A DNA stretch of 64,000 nucleotides from JAGXRK01 sp963804005 (GTDB taxonomy: Bacteria > Bacteroidota > Ignavibacteria > Ignavibacteriales > Ignavibacteriaceae): NCBI GenBank assembly GCA_963804005.1, contig CAWDOP010000019.1, positions 62,001-126,000 on the forward strand, given 5' to 3'. The position numbers were made by a program, and so were the translations under genes. This document shows, one piece after another, positions 34,079 to 43,057 of this stretch (position 1 is its first letter; each line of letters opens with the position of its first letter). Below the pieces are notes generated by a model. It saw only the letters and a list, made by a program, of their open reading frames with translations, had not been told where the DNA came from and did no database searches.

Positions 34079-34945
34079 ATGAATTCAATTTTATTTTCAA
34101 AGATGAGTGGTGCAGGAAATGATTTTATCGTTATCGATAAAAATCTAAATCCTGAGTTTGTTCTTTCAAATGCTGTCATCCAAAATTTATGTGATAGAAG
34201 AAAAGGTATCGGTGCAGATGGTGTAATTACTGTAGAGGATTCTGCTGACTATGACTTTGAGATGAACTATTACAATGCTGATGGGTCTTACGGAAGTCTT
34301 TGCGGAAATGGTGCAAGATGCGCAATCTTTTTTGCAGATTTAACAGGAAGGATTACTGAATCTGTTACCAGGTTTATTGCAAATAAGTTTCAATACACCG
34401 GTAAAGTTTTGGAGAATGAGCTTATACTGTTCGATCTGAATTCTCCAAAGAAACTAAAGTATGATTTTAAGATCATGGCTTACGATCAGTTGATAAATTC
34501 TTGTTTTGCAGATACTGGTTCTCCGCATATTGTAATTAATATTTTGGATATTCTTAAGAATCCAAAAAATCCCAAAGTGTTTTTTCAGAATTTAGATGAG
34601 GTTCCTGTAATTGAGATAGGCAGGCAAATTAGATATTTATCTGATTTTGCACCTGCAGGGACTAATGTTAATTTCATTCAAATCAAGGATGAAAAAATTT
34701 ATATCAGAACTTATGAAAGAGGAGTAGAAGACGAAACCTGGGCTTGTGGAACGGGTTCTGTGGCAGCAGCCTTAATAAGTTTTGTTAAGTTTGGTTTAAA
34801 GCCGCCGGTTAAAATTATTCCAAGAAGCGGCGATCAGTTAATTGTTGATTTTAGTATTGAAGATCAAAAAGTAAATAATTTATCATTAACAGGACCGGCA
34901 AAAGTTATTTTTACCGGACAAATTTCAATTAATTTTTTTAGATAA
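34079..34945 (+). CDS. dapF: Diaminopimelate epimerase
   Basis: A 288-residue PLP-independent epimerase that converts LL- to meso-diaminopimelate for lysine and peptidoglycan. The two catalytic cysteines are C75 in SLCGNGARCA and C223 in WACGTGSVAAA. The N-terminal KMSGAGNDFIVID is also diagnostic. Its presence indicates meso-DAP peptidoglycan. A small alpha/beta protein gene follows after 14 bases. Confidence 0.97.
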   Translation: MNSILFSKMSGAGNDFIVIDKNLNPEFVLSNAVIQNLCDRRKGIGADGVITVEDSADYDFEMNYYNADGSYGSLCGNGARCAIFFADLTGRITESVTRFIANKFQYTGKVLENELILFDLNSPKKLKYDFKIMAYDQLINSCFADTGSPHIVINILDILKNPKNPKVFFQNLDEVPVIEIGRQIRYLSDFAPAGTNVNFIQIKDEKIYIRTYERGVEDETWACGTGSVAAALISFVKFGLKPPVKIIPRSGDQLIVDFSIEDQKVNNLSLTGPAKVIFTGQISINFFR

Positions 34946-34959
34946 CATCCGGAGCTAAA

Positions 34960-35265
34960 ATGGCAAAAGTTCTTTTTACAATTCAATATGACGTTTTACT
35001 AGAAAAAAAAAATGAATATCTGAAAACAGTAAAAGAAATAAAAAACGTATTGAAAAAGGAAGGTATAGAATCTTATAATGTTTATGAGATAAAAGGTAAA
35101 ACAAACAGCTACCAGGAAATTTATACCTTTGTTTCACTTGAAGCATACGAAGCTTTTGATGATAGTGAAGACGAAAGGCTGAATATACTCATTAATAAAA
35201 TTAGTGATATGACAGTCGGAGGTTCATCAAAGTACACCACGCTGATTGAAATCATAGAAGAATAA
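34960..35265 (+). CDS. Small protein of unknown function, possible dimeric alpha/beta barrel
   Basis: A 101-residue protein with a good GGAGC site upstream. The pattern VLFTIQYDVLLEKKNEYLKTVKEIKNVLK resembles the first strand and helix of the dimeric alpha/beta barrel (ABM/NIPSNAP-like) fold, and YQEIYTFVSLEAYEAFDDSED the following strand and helix. The end (VGGSSKYTTLIEI) gives a last strand. The substrate is unknown. Confidence 0.65.
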   Translation: MAKVLFTIQYDVLLEKKNEYLKTVKEIKNVLKKEGIESYNVYEIKGKTNSYQEIYTFVSLEAYEAFDDSEDERLNILINKISDMTVGGSSKYTTLIEIIEE

Positions 35266-35268
35266 ATT

Positions 35269-35303
35269 AATGCCTGATAGAAATCAGGCATTGAGCTTTC
35301 TTT
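35269..35303 (+). terminator. Weak terminator after the dapF unit
   Basis: AATGCCTGAT (35269-35278) pairs perfectly with ATCAGGCATT (35283-35292) around a four-base loop. Downstream is only a broken T-rich tract, so termination strength is uncertain. Confidence 0.6.
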
Positions 35304-35429
35304 GAAATTACAGTTTATTTCACATTTCAAACATTTTATAATTTAATCTAAAAGTTTTTAGCATATCATTTCCTCCTTTTCTCAGTAATGTAATATATCT
35401 ATCTTTACGAATCCAATAATAGACTTACA

Positions 35430-36479
35430 ATGTTTGAATATACAGGTACATTGCACGTACATTCGGTTTTTTCGGACGGCTCCGGCGAAGTTCCGGATAT
35501 TGCAAAGCTTGCCGAGGAAGTCGGTTTAGATTTTCTTATCCTTACCGATCACAATACACTTCGCGCACTTAAAGAAGGTTATGAAAAATGGTATGGCAAC
35601 ACTCTTTTTCTTGTTGGTGTTGAGATAAACGATAAAGAGAATAAAAATCATTACTTGGCTTTTGGAATTGATGAAGCTTTCTCTACACGCATACCTGCAA
35701 AGGAATATGTGAAGAAAGTAAAAGAATCAGGAGGTGTTGGATTTCTTGCGCATCCTCACGAAAAAAGAACTCACATGAAAGAGCATCCGCCGTTTCCGTG
35801 GGTTGATTGGAGTATAAAGGAATTTGATGGAATTGAAATCTGGAATCATATGTCCGAATGGATGGAAAATCTGACAGAAGAAAATAAGTATAGATCATTT
35901 CTCCATCCGCTGAGAACAATTGAAGCCCCGCCAAAGGAAACGCTTGAAATTTGGGATAAACTTAATCTTGAGCGAAAAGTAACTGCAATTGGCGGAGTTG
36001 ATGCACATGCTCACAAACACAATCTGCTTGGATTTATGGAAGTAGAAATCTTTCCGTATAAAGTTTTGTTTAAGTCAGTCCATACTCACGTTCTGCTTGA
36101 TGAAGAGATAAAAAAAGGTAACTCGCTCAAAGACATTAATAAAGCAAAATGGCTGATATATAATGCAATGAAAGAAGGCAGAAGTTTTATCGCAAATGAT
36201 TATCACGGTGAATCTAAGGGCTTTAGATTTTTCGCTGAAGATAGAAAAAAAATATATAGAATGGGAGATACCTTCAACCCCAAAGGTGAAGTTACTCTCA
36301 AAGTTCTCTTACCTGGACTTGAAGGTTCGATCAGACTGATTAAAAATGGTAAATTGATAGAGACAGTTGAAGGGCTGAACGCAGAATTTCTAGTGTCGGA
36401 TTCCGGAGCTTATAGAATTGAAGTTTACAGAAATAATAGTGCCTGGATATATTCTAATCACATAAGAATAGGTTTATAA
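35430..36479 (+). CDS. PHP domain metal-dependent phosphoesterase family protein
   Basis: A 349-residue protein. The PHP metal-binding motifs are visible: HVHSVFSDGSG (about residues 9-19), ILTDHN (about 37-42), FLAHPHE (about 106-112) and GGVDAHAH (about 187-194). The C-terminal part (about 270-345) looks like a beta-sandwich. PHP proteins hydrolyse phosphoesters such as nucleoside 3',5'-bisphosphates, so the substrate is not established. It is monocistronic. Confidence 0.85.
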   Translation: MFEYTGTLHVHSVFSDGSGEVPDIAKLAEEVGLDFLILTDHNTLRALKEGYEKWYGNTLFLVGVEINDKENKNHYLAFGIDEAFSTRIPAKEYVKKVKESGGVGFLAHPHEKRTHMKEHPPFPWVDWSIKEFDGIEIWNHMSEWMENLTEENKYRSFLHPLRTIEAPPKETLEIWDKLNLERKVTAIGGVDAHAHKHNLLGFMEVEIFPYKVLFKSVHTHVLLDEEIKKGNSLKDINKAKWLIYNAMKEGRSFIANDYHGESKGFRFFAEDRKKIYRMGDTFNPKGEVTLKVLLPGLEGSIRLIKNGKLIETVEGLNAEFLVSDSGAYRIEVYRNNSAWIYSNHIRIGL

Positions 36480-36621
36480 GCGCATCTTAATAAATCTTAG
36501 CAGACTTTGCATATTGCTGGAATAAAGTAAAAATTTGTCAATTCCATCTTGCTTACTAGACAGGCAGGTAGTCCAAAATTCCAATATGGCAAAGGATGTA
36601 TAAGTTGGGTTAAAATAGTTT

Positions 36622-36695
36622 GCGCCCGTAGTTCAAATGGATAGAATGTTAGATTCCGGTTCTAAAGGTTGCAGGTTCGAATCCTGCCGGGCGTA
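36622..36695 (+). tRNA. tRNA-Arg (anticodon CCG)
   Basis: A 74-base cloverleaf. The acceptor stem pairs GCGCCCG with CGGGCGT (one G-U pair at the end), the D stem pairs GTTC with GAAT, and the anticodon stem TTAGA/TCTAA surrounds loop TTCCGGT, with CCG at 36656-36658. The T arm is GCAGG-TTCGAAT-CCTGC. The discriminator is A36695 and CCA is not encoded. It reads CGG arginine codons, which are rare in this AT-rich genome. Confidence 0.95.
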
Positions 36696-36862
36696 CTGGA
36701 ATAGGAAACAAAAAACAAGATAAAAGTAAAAAGATAAAAGCTGGAATTAATTCATCCTATGGTGAATTGCAAACATATCCACTAAATCTTTTGAAGTATA
36801 TCCTTTCTGTATTAAATTTGCCACACTTTTAATAATTTTTCTTAAGAATTAAGGATTTTCTG

Positions 36863-37552
36863 ATGTTAACTAAAAAGAAAAAACTCACCAGGAAAGAAAT
36901 AAAACAGGACAAATTGGTTGAGTCTTATTATAAATCACTAAAATTTTTTGAAGAGAATAAAAACAAAATACTTCTATATGGAGGCATTTTAGTAGTAGTT
37001 GTATTGGCAGTATTCTATTTCATCAATCAAAAATCACAAGCTAATGTTACAGCGGGACTTGAACTATCACGCATAATGGACCTTTATGATTCAGGTGCTT
37101 TTCTTGAAGCAATCGAAGGAAGGCAGGGAACAAATATTATAGGTCTCAAAAGTATAGTTGAAAAATACGGCAGTACTGAAAACGGTGAAACTGCTAAAAT
37201 TTATCTTGCCAATTCATATTCATTTCTTGGAAGAACAGAGGAAGCATATCAATATTACTCAGATTATAACGGCAGTATAGATATGTATAAAGCAACCTCT
37301 TACGCAGGGCAGGCTGCTTACCATTCGGTTAAAGCTGAGTATAAGAAAGCAGCAGATCTTTATCTAAGTGCGTCAAGAGTTTCTAAAGATAATATTCAAA
37401 GACCCGAATATCTCCTTCAAGCGGCAATAAATTATATTTCAGCCGGTGATAAAGAAGAAGCTAAAGAACTACTGCAATCCATTAAGGATGATTATAAAAC
37501 ATCCGCAGCCTTTGCTTCAGTGGATAGATACTTATTACAAATTGATCAATAA
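36863..37552 (+). CDS. Membrane-anchored TPR-like protein
   Basis: A 229-residue protein with a basic N-terminal segment, one membrane helix (about residues 38-55) and a periplasmic helical part with TPR-like repeats (GETAKIYLANSYSFLGRTEEAYQYY, YKKAADLYLSASRVSKDN, YISAGDKEEAKELLQSI). The layout matches YfgM-like proteins, which act with periplasmic chaperones at the translocon. That role is inferred from topology only. A terminator follows. Confidence 0.8.
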   Translation: MLTKKKKLTRKEIKQDKLVESYYKSLKFFEENKNKILLYGGILVVVVLAVFYFINQKSQANVTAGLELSRIMDLYDSGAFLEAIEGRQGTNIIGLKSIVEKYGSTENGETAKIYLANSYSFLGRTEEAYQYYSDYNGSIDMYKATSYAGQAAYHSVKAEYKKAADLYLSASRVSKDNIQRPEYLLQAAINYISAGDKEEAKELLQSIKDDYKTSAAFASVDRYLLQIDQ

Positions 37553-37574
37553 TTGGTCATTTTTAGCCAACTTT

Positions 37575-37606
37575 GCCTCGGAATTGATCATTTTCGGGGC
37601 TTTTTT
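37575..37606 (+). terminator. Terminator after the TPR-like gene
   Basis: GCCTCG (37575-37580) pairs with CGGGGC (37595-37600), with one G-T pair and a 14-base loop, followed by TTTTTT. Confidence 0.75.
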
Positions 37607-37694
37607 GTCTAATTTTCACTTATTTAATTTCTTGACTTTCAGAGGGCATATATCTATTTTTTTCAACCTTTAATTAACATTTATTTCAGGAAAA

Positions 37695-38261
37695 ATGGCA
37701 GACACTTCAGACTTCAGAAACGGACTTATAATAAAATTTAAGAATGATCTTTATTCTATTGTAGAATTTCAACACGTAAAACCCGGTAAGGGTGGAGCTT
37801 TTGTCAGATCAACTTTAAAAAACCTTAAAACAGGCAGAGTGCTGGAAAATACATTTCGTTCTGGTGAAGGCGTTGAAATTGTTCGTGTTGAAAGAAGAAA
37901 ATATCAATACCTTTATCGTGAAGGCGAATTTCTTGTTTGTATGGATAATGATACTTACGAACAAATAAATATTCCTATAGAATTATTTGGTGATGGAGTA
38001 GTTTATCTGAAGGAAGCTGAAGAAGTAGAAATTCTTTTCAATGGAAATGAAATAATAAATGTAGAACCTCCGACTTTTGCTTATCTTAGAGTAACTCATA
38101 CTGAACCGGGATTTAAGGGTAACACAGCAACAGGTGCTCTGAAACCAGCAACGCTTGAAACATCGGCAACGGTTAATGTTCCCCTCTTTATTAATGTTGA
38201 TGATATTTTGAAAGTAGATACAAGAACAGGGGAGTATGTAGAAAGAGTAAAATCTAAATAG
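37695..38261 (+). CDS. efp: Translation elongation factor P
   Basis: A 188-residue tRNA-shaped factor that relieves ribosome stalling at polyproline. The modified-loop lysine is K32 in HVKPGKGGAFVR, followed by the OB domains with ETSATVNVPLF near the end. Because the loop carries Lys rather than Arg, EpmA- or other lysine-type modification is likely. It is immediately followed by accB, a common neighbour of efp. Confidence 0.96.
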   Translation: MADTSDFRNGLIIKFKNDLYSIVEFQHVKPGKGGAFVRSTLKNLKTGRVLENTFRSGEGVEIVRVERRKYQYLYREGEFLVCMDNDTYEQINIPIELFGDGVVYLKEAEEVEILFNGNEIINVEPPTFAYLRVTHTEPGFKGNTATGALKPATLETSATVNVPLFINVDDILKVDTRTGEYVERVKSK

Positions 38262-38271
38262 AGGAATTAAA

Positions 38272-38736
38272 ATGGATATAAATTTAATTAAAAAACTTAT
38301 TAAGCTTGTTGAAAACAGTGAAGTAACTGATCTCGAAGTTGAAGAGAATGGAATTAAAATAAAAGTTGCTAAAAAAGTCAGAGTTTCTCAAATACCGGTG
38401 CAGAATTTTCAGGCTGCAGCCCCGGTTACACAAGCACTGCCGATTGAATCTAAAGAAACAAAAGCTCTTGTTCAAAAAGAAGAAGAAACATCTGCAGGAT
38501 TACACGAAATCAAATCGCCGATAGTTGGAACTTTTTATAGAGCCCCTGCTCCTGATGCAGATTCTTATGTTCAGGTAGGCGATACTATTTCTTCCGGCGC
38601 TGTGCTTTGTATCGTGGAAGCCATGAAATTGATGAATGAGATTGAATCGGATGTAAGTGGTAAAATTGTAAAAATTCTTGTTGAAAATGGCAAACCGGTT
38701 GAGTATAATCAGCCGCTGTTTTTGATTCAAACTTAA
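38272..38736 (+). CDS. accB: Acetyl-CoA carboxylase biotin carboxyl carrier protein
   Basis: A 154-residue BCCP. The biotin-accepting lysine is K119 in EAMKLMNEIESD. The N-terminal part includes a Pro/Ala-rich linker (residues 42-75). Biotin carboxylase carboxylates the carried biotin for malonyl-CoA formation in fatty acid synthesis. It lies 10 bases after efp and 26 bases before accC. The carboxyltransferase genes are not in the window. Confidence 0.95.
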   Translation: MDINLIKKLIKLVENSEVTDLEVEENGIKIKVAKKVRVSQIPVQNFQAAAPVTQALPIESKETKALVQKEEETSAGLHEIKSPIVGTFYRAPAPDADSYVQVGDTISSGAVLCIVEAMKLMNEIESDVSGKIVKILVENGKPVEYNQPLFLIQT

Positions 38737-38762
38737 AGACCTAATAATATTTAGAGAAAAAT

Positions 38763-40091
38763 TTGTTTAATAAGATTTTAATTGCTAATCGCGGCGAAAT
38801 TGCACTAAGAATAATCAGAACCTGTAAAGAACTTGGAATTAAAACAGTTGCTGTTTATTCTGAGGTTGACAGAGAATCACTTCACGTTACCTTTGCAGAC
38901 GAAGCTGTTTGCATAGGACCTGCTCTTGGAAAAGAAAGTTATTTAAAAATTCCCGCTATTATCTCCGCTGCCAATATAACAGGTGCAGATGCTATCCATC
39001 CCGGCTATGGCTTTCTTGCTGAGAATGCAGACTTTTCGGCAATATGTGCTGAATCTAATATTAAGTTTATTGGACCTTCACCCGAAATGATAAGAGCAAT
39101 GGGAGATAAATCTTTTGCTAAAGACACGATGAAGAAAAATGGTGTTCCGGTTATTCCCGGGAGTGATGGAGTAATTGATAACCCCGAAGAAGGCAAAAAG
39201 CTTGCTCACGAAATTGGATTTCCGGTTATAATTAAAGCTTCTGCAGGCGGCGGCGGTAAAGGAATGAGAATTGTTTGGGAAGAAAAAGATTTTGACAAAG
39301 CATTTCAAACAGCTCAGACAGAAGCCGAAGCTGCATTTAGTAATTCTGCAGTTTACATTGAAAAATTTCTTGAGAATCCACGTCACATCGAATTTCAGAT
39401 AATGGGTGACAGATTCGGAAATGTTTATCATTATGGCGAAAGAGATTGTTCTGTTCAGAGAAGACATCAAAAGCTTATCGAGGAAGCTCCTTCTCCTGCT
39501 CTTAATGCCGAATTAAGAGAAAAAATGGGACAAGCTGCAGTGCTTGGCGCTAAGTCGGTTAATTATGAAGGCGCAGGAACGATTGAGTTCTTACTTGACA
39601 AGCATCATAATTTTTATTTTATGGAAATGAATACACGTATTCAGGTTGAACATCCTGTTACTGAATTCGTATGGGGGGTTGATTTAATAAGACAACAAAT
39701 TTTGGTTGCCAGTGGAGAAAAAGTTGAAGTGCTTCCGGAGCAGCCTAAAGGGCATAGTATTGAATTCAGAATTAATGCGGAAGATTATGAAAATAACTTT
39801 AGACCTTCACCTGGAAAAATAACTTCTCTGAATATGCCGGGTGGATTCGGTGTAAGAGTTGATTCACATATTTATCAAGCTTATACTATTCCTCCCAATT
39901 ATGATTCTCTTGTTGCTAAACTTATAGTATGGGGAACAGATCGCCCTCATGCACTAGCAAGAGGAAAAAGAGCCCTTGAAGAATTTGTTATTGAAGGAAT
40001 TAAAACAACTATTCCTTTTCATTTAAAAGTTTTGGAAGATAAAAGGTTTTTAAGCGGTAATTTTGATACCGGGTTTCTCGATAAGTTCTAA
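38763..40091 (+). CDS. accC: Acetyl-CoA carboxylase biotin carboxylase subunit
   Basis: A 442-residue ATP-grasp enzyme. The start is TTG 38763 (FNKILIANRGEIALRII). The ATP-binding glycine loop appears as KASAGGGGKGMRIVW, and the catalytic arginine region as MEMNTRIQVEHPVTE. It uses ATP and bicarbonate to carboxylate biotin on AccB. The length is typical (about 445). It forms a unit with efp and accB, followed 38 bases later by gcvH. Confidence 0.96.
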   Translation: MFNKILIANRGEIALRIIRTCKELGIKTVAVYSEVDRESLHVTFADEAVCIGPALGKESYLKIPAIISAANITGADAIHPGYGFLAENADFSAICAESNIKFIGPSPEMIRAMGDKSFAKDTMKKNGVPVIPGSDGVIDNPEEGKKLAHEIGFPVIIKASAGGGGKGMRIVWEEKDFDKAFQTAQTEAEAAFSNSAVYIEKFLENPRHIEFQIMGDRFGNVYHYGERDCSVQRRHQKLIEEAPSPALNAELREKMGQAAVLGAKSVNYEGAGTIEFLLDKHHNFYFMEMNTRIQVEHPVTEFVWGVDLIRQQILVASGEKVEVLPEQPKGHSIEFRINAEDYENNFRPSPGKITSLNMPGGFGVRVDSHIYQAYTIPPNYDSLVAKLIVWGTDRPHALARGKRALEEFVIEGIKTTIPFHLKVLEDKRFLSGNFDTGFLDKF

Positions 40092-40129
40092 TCAATAAAT
40101 AATGAAATAATTTTCAAACAGAGGTTAAA

Positions 40130-40510
40130 ATGAATATTCCCATAAATTTAATATATACTAATGAACACGAGTGGGTACTTGTTGATGGCAATGTTGGAAC
40201 AATTGGCCTTACAGATTATGCGCAAGGGGAATTAGGTGATATTGTATTCATTGACATTGATCCTAGCTTAGCCGAAATTAAAAAAGGTCAGTCAGTCGGA
40301 ACCATTGAAGCAGTGAAAACCGTAAGTGATATTTACGCTCCTTTTTCAGGGAAGGTATTAGAGATAAATGCCAATCTTGCCAACAATCCAGAAATCATTA
40401 ACTCCGATCCTTATGGTGAAGGCTGGATATTAAAAGTTGAGATCAGCGATTCTTCAGAGCTAAATGATTTACTTGATGCTGCCGGTTATAAAGCTTTGAT
40501 TGGACAGTAA
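40130..40510 (+). CDS. gcvH: Glycine cleavage system H protein
   Basis: A 126-residue lipoyl carrier. The lipoate-accepting lysine is K63 in GTIEAVKTVSDIYAP, and the N-terminal YTNEHEWV is the family signature. It shuttles the aminomethyl group between GcvP, GcvT and GcvL; those partners are not in the window. A strong terminator follows. Confidence 0.96.
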   Translation: MNIPINLIYTNEHEWVLVDGNVGTIGLTDYAQGELGDIVFIDIDPSLAEIKKGQSVGTIEAVKTVSDIYAPFSGKVLEINANLANNPEIINSDPYGEGWILKVEISDSSELNDLLDAAGYKALIGQ

Positions 40511-40558
40511 AGAATTGTAATCCTTTTTTGTTATTAGATCATTGCAAAACTTTTACGG

Positions 40559-40588
40559 AATCCGGCACAATGCCGGATTTTGTTTTTA
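40559..40588 (+). terminator. Terminator after gcvH
   Basis: AATCCGGCA (40559-40567) pairs perfectly with TGCCGGATT (40571-40579) around a three-base loop, followed by TTTGTTTTT. Confidence 0.92.
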
Positions 40589-40607
40589 GTACTTAATGAA
40601 AGTTTAA

Positions 40608-42149
40608 ATGTCTAAAAGAGAAACAATAGTAATCATAGATTTTGGTTCGCAGTACACACAACTAATTACGCGGCGCATAAGAGAAGCAAATGCCTACTCT
40701 GAAATCCATCCTCATAATATATCTTATGAAAAAGTAAAAGAAATTAATCCGGTTGGAATAATTTTATCCGGCGGACCAATGAGTGTTTATGATGATGACT
40801 CACCCGATTTAGATGAAAACATTTTACATTCTGGTGTTCCACTGCTTGGAATTTGTTACGGTCTTCAGCTGATATCCAAAAAGTTAGACGGCAAAGTTGA
40901 TCCTGCGAAAGACAGAGAATATGGTCGTGCAAGACTTATGATTATTAAAGATTCGCTTTTATTCAAAGGAATAAAAAAAGAATCAAATGTATGGATGAGT
41001 CATGGTGATTATCTTACAGAACTGCCAAAAGGATTTGAAGTAATTGCTAAATCAGATCACTCACCGATTTGTGCAATCTCTGATGAACAAAGAAAAATCT
41101 ATGGAGTTCAGTTCCATCCGGAAGTTATACATTCAGATGAAGGAACTGAGATAATTAATAACTTTCTTTTCAATATTTGTAAATGCAAGGGGGATTGGAC
41201 TCCGCACAATTTTATAGAAGAAAGTATTAAGCGAATAAAAGAACTAGTCGGTAATTCAAAAGTTATTTGTGCATTAAGCGGCGGAGTTGATTCAACAGTT
41301 GCGGCTGTGCTTGTTAAAAAAGCAATCGGTGATGATTTAATCTGCATTCATATTGATACTGGATTGATGAGAAAAAATGAAAGCAGAAAAATCGGAAAAT
41401 TATTTGATGATAAATTAAATCTTAATCATATCCATGTAGATGCCTCAGAATTATTTCTTTCAAAGCTTAAAGGTGTAGCAGAACCTGAAAAGAAAAGAAA
41501 AATTATCGGTAATACTTTTATAGAAGTTTTTGAAGAGCAGGCAAAAAAATACAGCGATGCTAAATATCTTGTGCAAGGCACACTTTATCCTGATGTAATA
41601 GAATCTGTATCAGTTAAAGGTGCTTCGGCAACTATAAAATCTCATCACAATGTTGGTGGACTCCCCGAAAAAATGAATCTTAAACTGATTGAACCGTTTA
41701 GAGAATTGTTTAAAGATGAGGTGCGAAATGTTGGAAGAGAATTAGAAATTCCGGAAAAATTTATTCAGCGTCATCCGTTTCCCGGACCCGGTCTTGCAGT
41801 CAGAATTCTTGGTGAAGTAACAAAAGAAAAACTTGATATTCTTCGTGAAGCTGATGATATTTTTATCAGTTCAATCAGGGAAGCGGATCTTTACACACAA
41901 ATCTGGCAGGCTTTTGCCGTACTTTTACCGATTCAGTCGGTTGGTGTTATGGGAGATCAAAGAACTTATGAAAATGTTCTTTCTCTACGTGCAGTAACTT
42001 CTGTTGATGGAATGACTGCTGATTGGTTTCAGTTTAATCACGAGTTTCTATCAAATGTTTCGAACAAAATTATTAACAAAGTACGAGGAATAAACAGAGT
42101 TGTTTATGATATCAGTTCGAAACCTCCGGCAACTATTGAGTGGGAATAA
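40608..42149 (+). CDS. guaA: GMP synthase (glutamine-hydrolysing)
   Basis: A 513-residue bifunctional enzyme. The class I amidotransferase domain covers about 1-190, with nucleophile C83 in GICYGLQL and the HPEV histidine near residue 170. The ATP pyrophosphatase domain has the PP-loop ALSGGVDSTV near residue 222, and the C-terminal dimerisation domain ends with KPPATIEWE. It converts XMP to GMP. A TPR gene overlaps or abuts the end. Confidence 0.98.
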   Translation: MSKRETIVIIDFGSQYTQLITRRIREANAYSEIHPHNISYEKVKEINPVGIILSGGPMSVYDDDSPDLDENILHSGVPLLGICYGLQLISKKLDGKVDPAKDREYGRARLMIIKDSLLFKGIKKESNVWMSHGDYLTELPKGFEVIAKSDHSPICAISDEQRKIYGVQFHPEVIHSDEGTEIINNFLFNICKCKGDWTPHNFIEESIKRIKELVGNSKVICALSGGVDSTVAAVLVKKAIGDDLICIHIDTGLMRKNESRKIGKLFDDKLNLNHIHVDASELFLSKLKGVAEPEKKRKIIGNTFIEVFEEQAKKYSDAKYLVQGTLYPDVIESVSVKGASATIKSHHNVGGLPEKMNLKLIEPFRELFKDEVRNVGRELEIPEKFIQRHPFPGPGLAVRILGEVTKEKLDILREADDIFISSIREADLYTQIWQAFAVLLPIQSVGVMGDQRTYENVLSLRAVTSVDGMTADWFQFNHEFLSNVSNKIINKVRGINRVVYDISSKPPATIEWE

Positions 42150-42154
42150 ATATT

Positions 42155-43057
42155 GTGGATGAATTTAAGTTTCAGGAAAAACTAAGCCTGGCTGCAAGTT
42201 ATGAGAGTCTTGAAAATTATCTTCACGCAATTCAGATTTATACTTCTTTAATTGAAGAAGATGATTCTTACCTAGAAACTTATTTACGGTTCATTAACTT
42301 ATATGAAAGAACCGGAAGAATCGAAGAAGGGGCAAAAGTTGTTGACAGAATGGTTAAGTCAAATCCTAAAAAGGATTATGCTTTATTAACTTCAGCAGAA
42401 TTTTATATGCGTTACTCATTTTGGGAAAAAGCTGCAGAAGTTTTATCAGCACTTGACGCTGCAGACTATCCTTTTATTGATTATTGGCGTGGACTCTGTT
42501 ATTATAATTTAAAGAATTACGATGCGGCAAGATTTTCGTTGGAATATTATTATAAATATTCTGATGTTGATGATTTGGCTGCTCAAGTATTGTTGTTGCT
42601 TGTAAAAGTTGAATTTGAACTTGGCAATTTTGAGGATGCCTTAGAATATGCTGGAAAATTTGAATATCTTGATTCACATAACTGGGAAATAAATTTATTA
42701 TTTGCAAAAGTTTATTTTGAACTTGATATGCTTACACACGCAGTTATTAAAATTGAGAAAGCCTTCAGAAGAAAAAAAAGAAAACCTGAAATAATGGAAA
42801 CAGCAGCCAAAATATATTTTAGATCTGGTGAATATGATAAAGCTGAAAAATATTTTAACCTTTTACTGGAATCAACCGATGAAATTTCAGCCGAAGTATA
42901 TTCATACATTGTTGCGCTTGCAAAAGAAAATAAAGAATTTGATAAAGCTCAATTATATTATGAACTTGCTTTAAAGATTGATCCAGGATTTCAAACTGCA
43001 ATAAACGCCCGTAACTCTCAATCTTCAAAGAAAACAAGCAGAGTGAGAAATGAATAA
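42155..43057 (+). CDS. TPR-repeat protein, cytoplasmic
   Basis: About 300 residues with no signal peptide, composed of tetratricopeptide repeats (YLHAIQIYTSLIEED, FEDALEYAGKF, YDKAEKYFNLLLES, FDKAQLYYELALKIDPG). The start could be GTG 42155 or GTG 42140, the latter overlapping guaA by ten bases. The gene overlaps the next one by eight bases, so the two proteins may work together. The partner is not known. Confidence 0.8.
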   Translation: MDEFKFQEKLSLAASYESLENYLHAIQIYTSLIEEDDSYLETYLRFINLYERTGRIEEGAKVVDRMVKSNPKKDYALLTSAEFYMRYSFWEKAAEVLSALDAADYPFIDYWRGLCYYNLKNYDAARFSLEYYYKYSDVDDLAAQVLLLLVKVEFELGNFEDALEYAGKFEYLDSHNWEINLLFAKVYFELDMLTHAVIKIEKAFRRKKRKPEIMETAAKIYFRSGEYDKAEKYFNLLLESTDEISAEVYSYIVALAKENKEFDKAQLYYELALKIDPGFQTAINARNSQSSKKTSRVRNE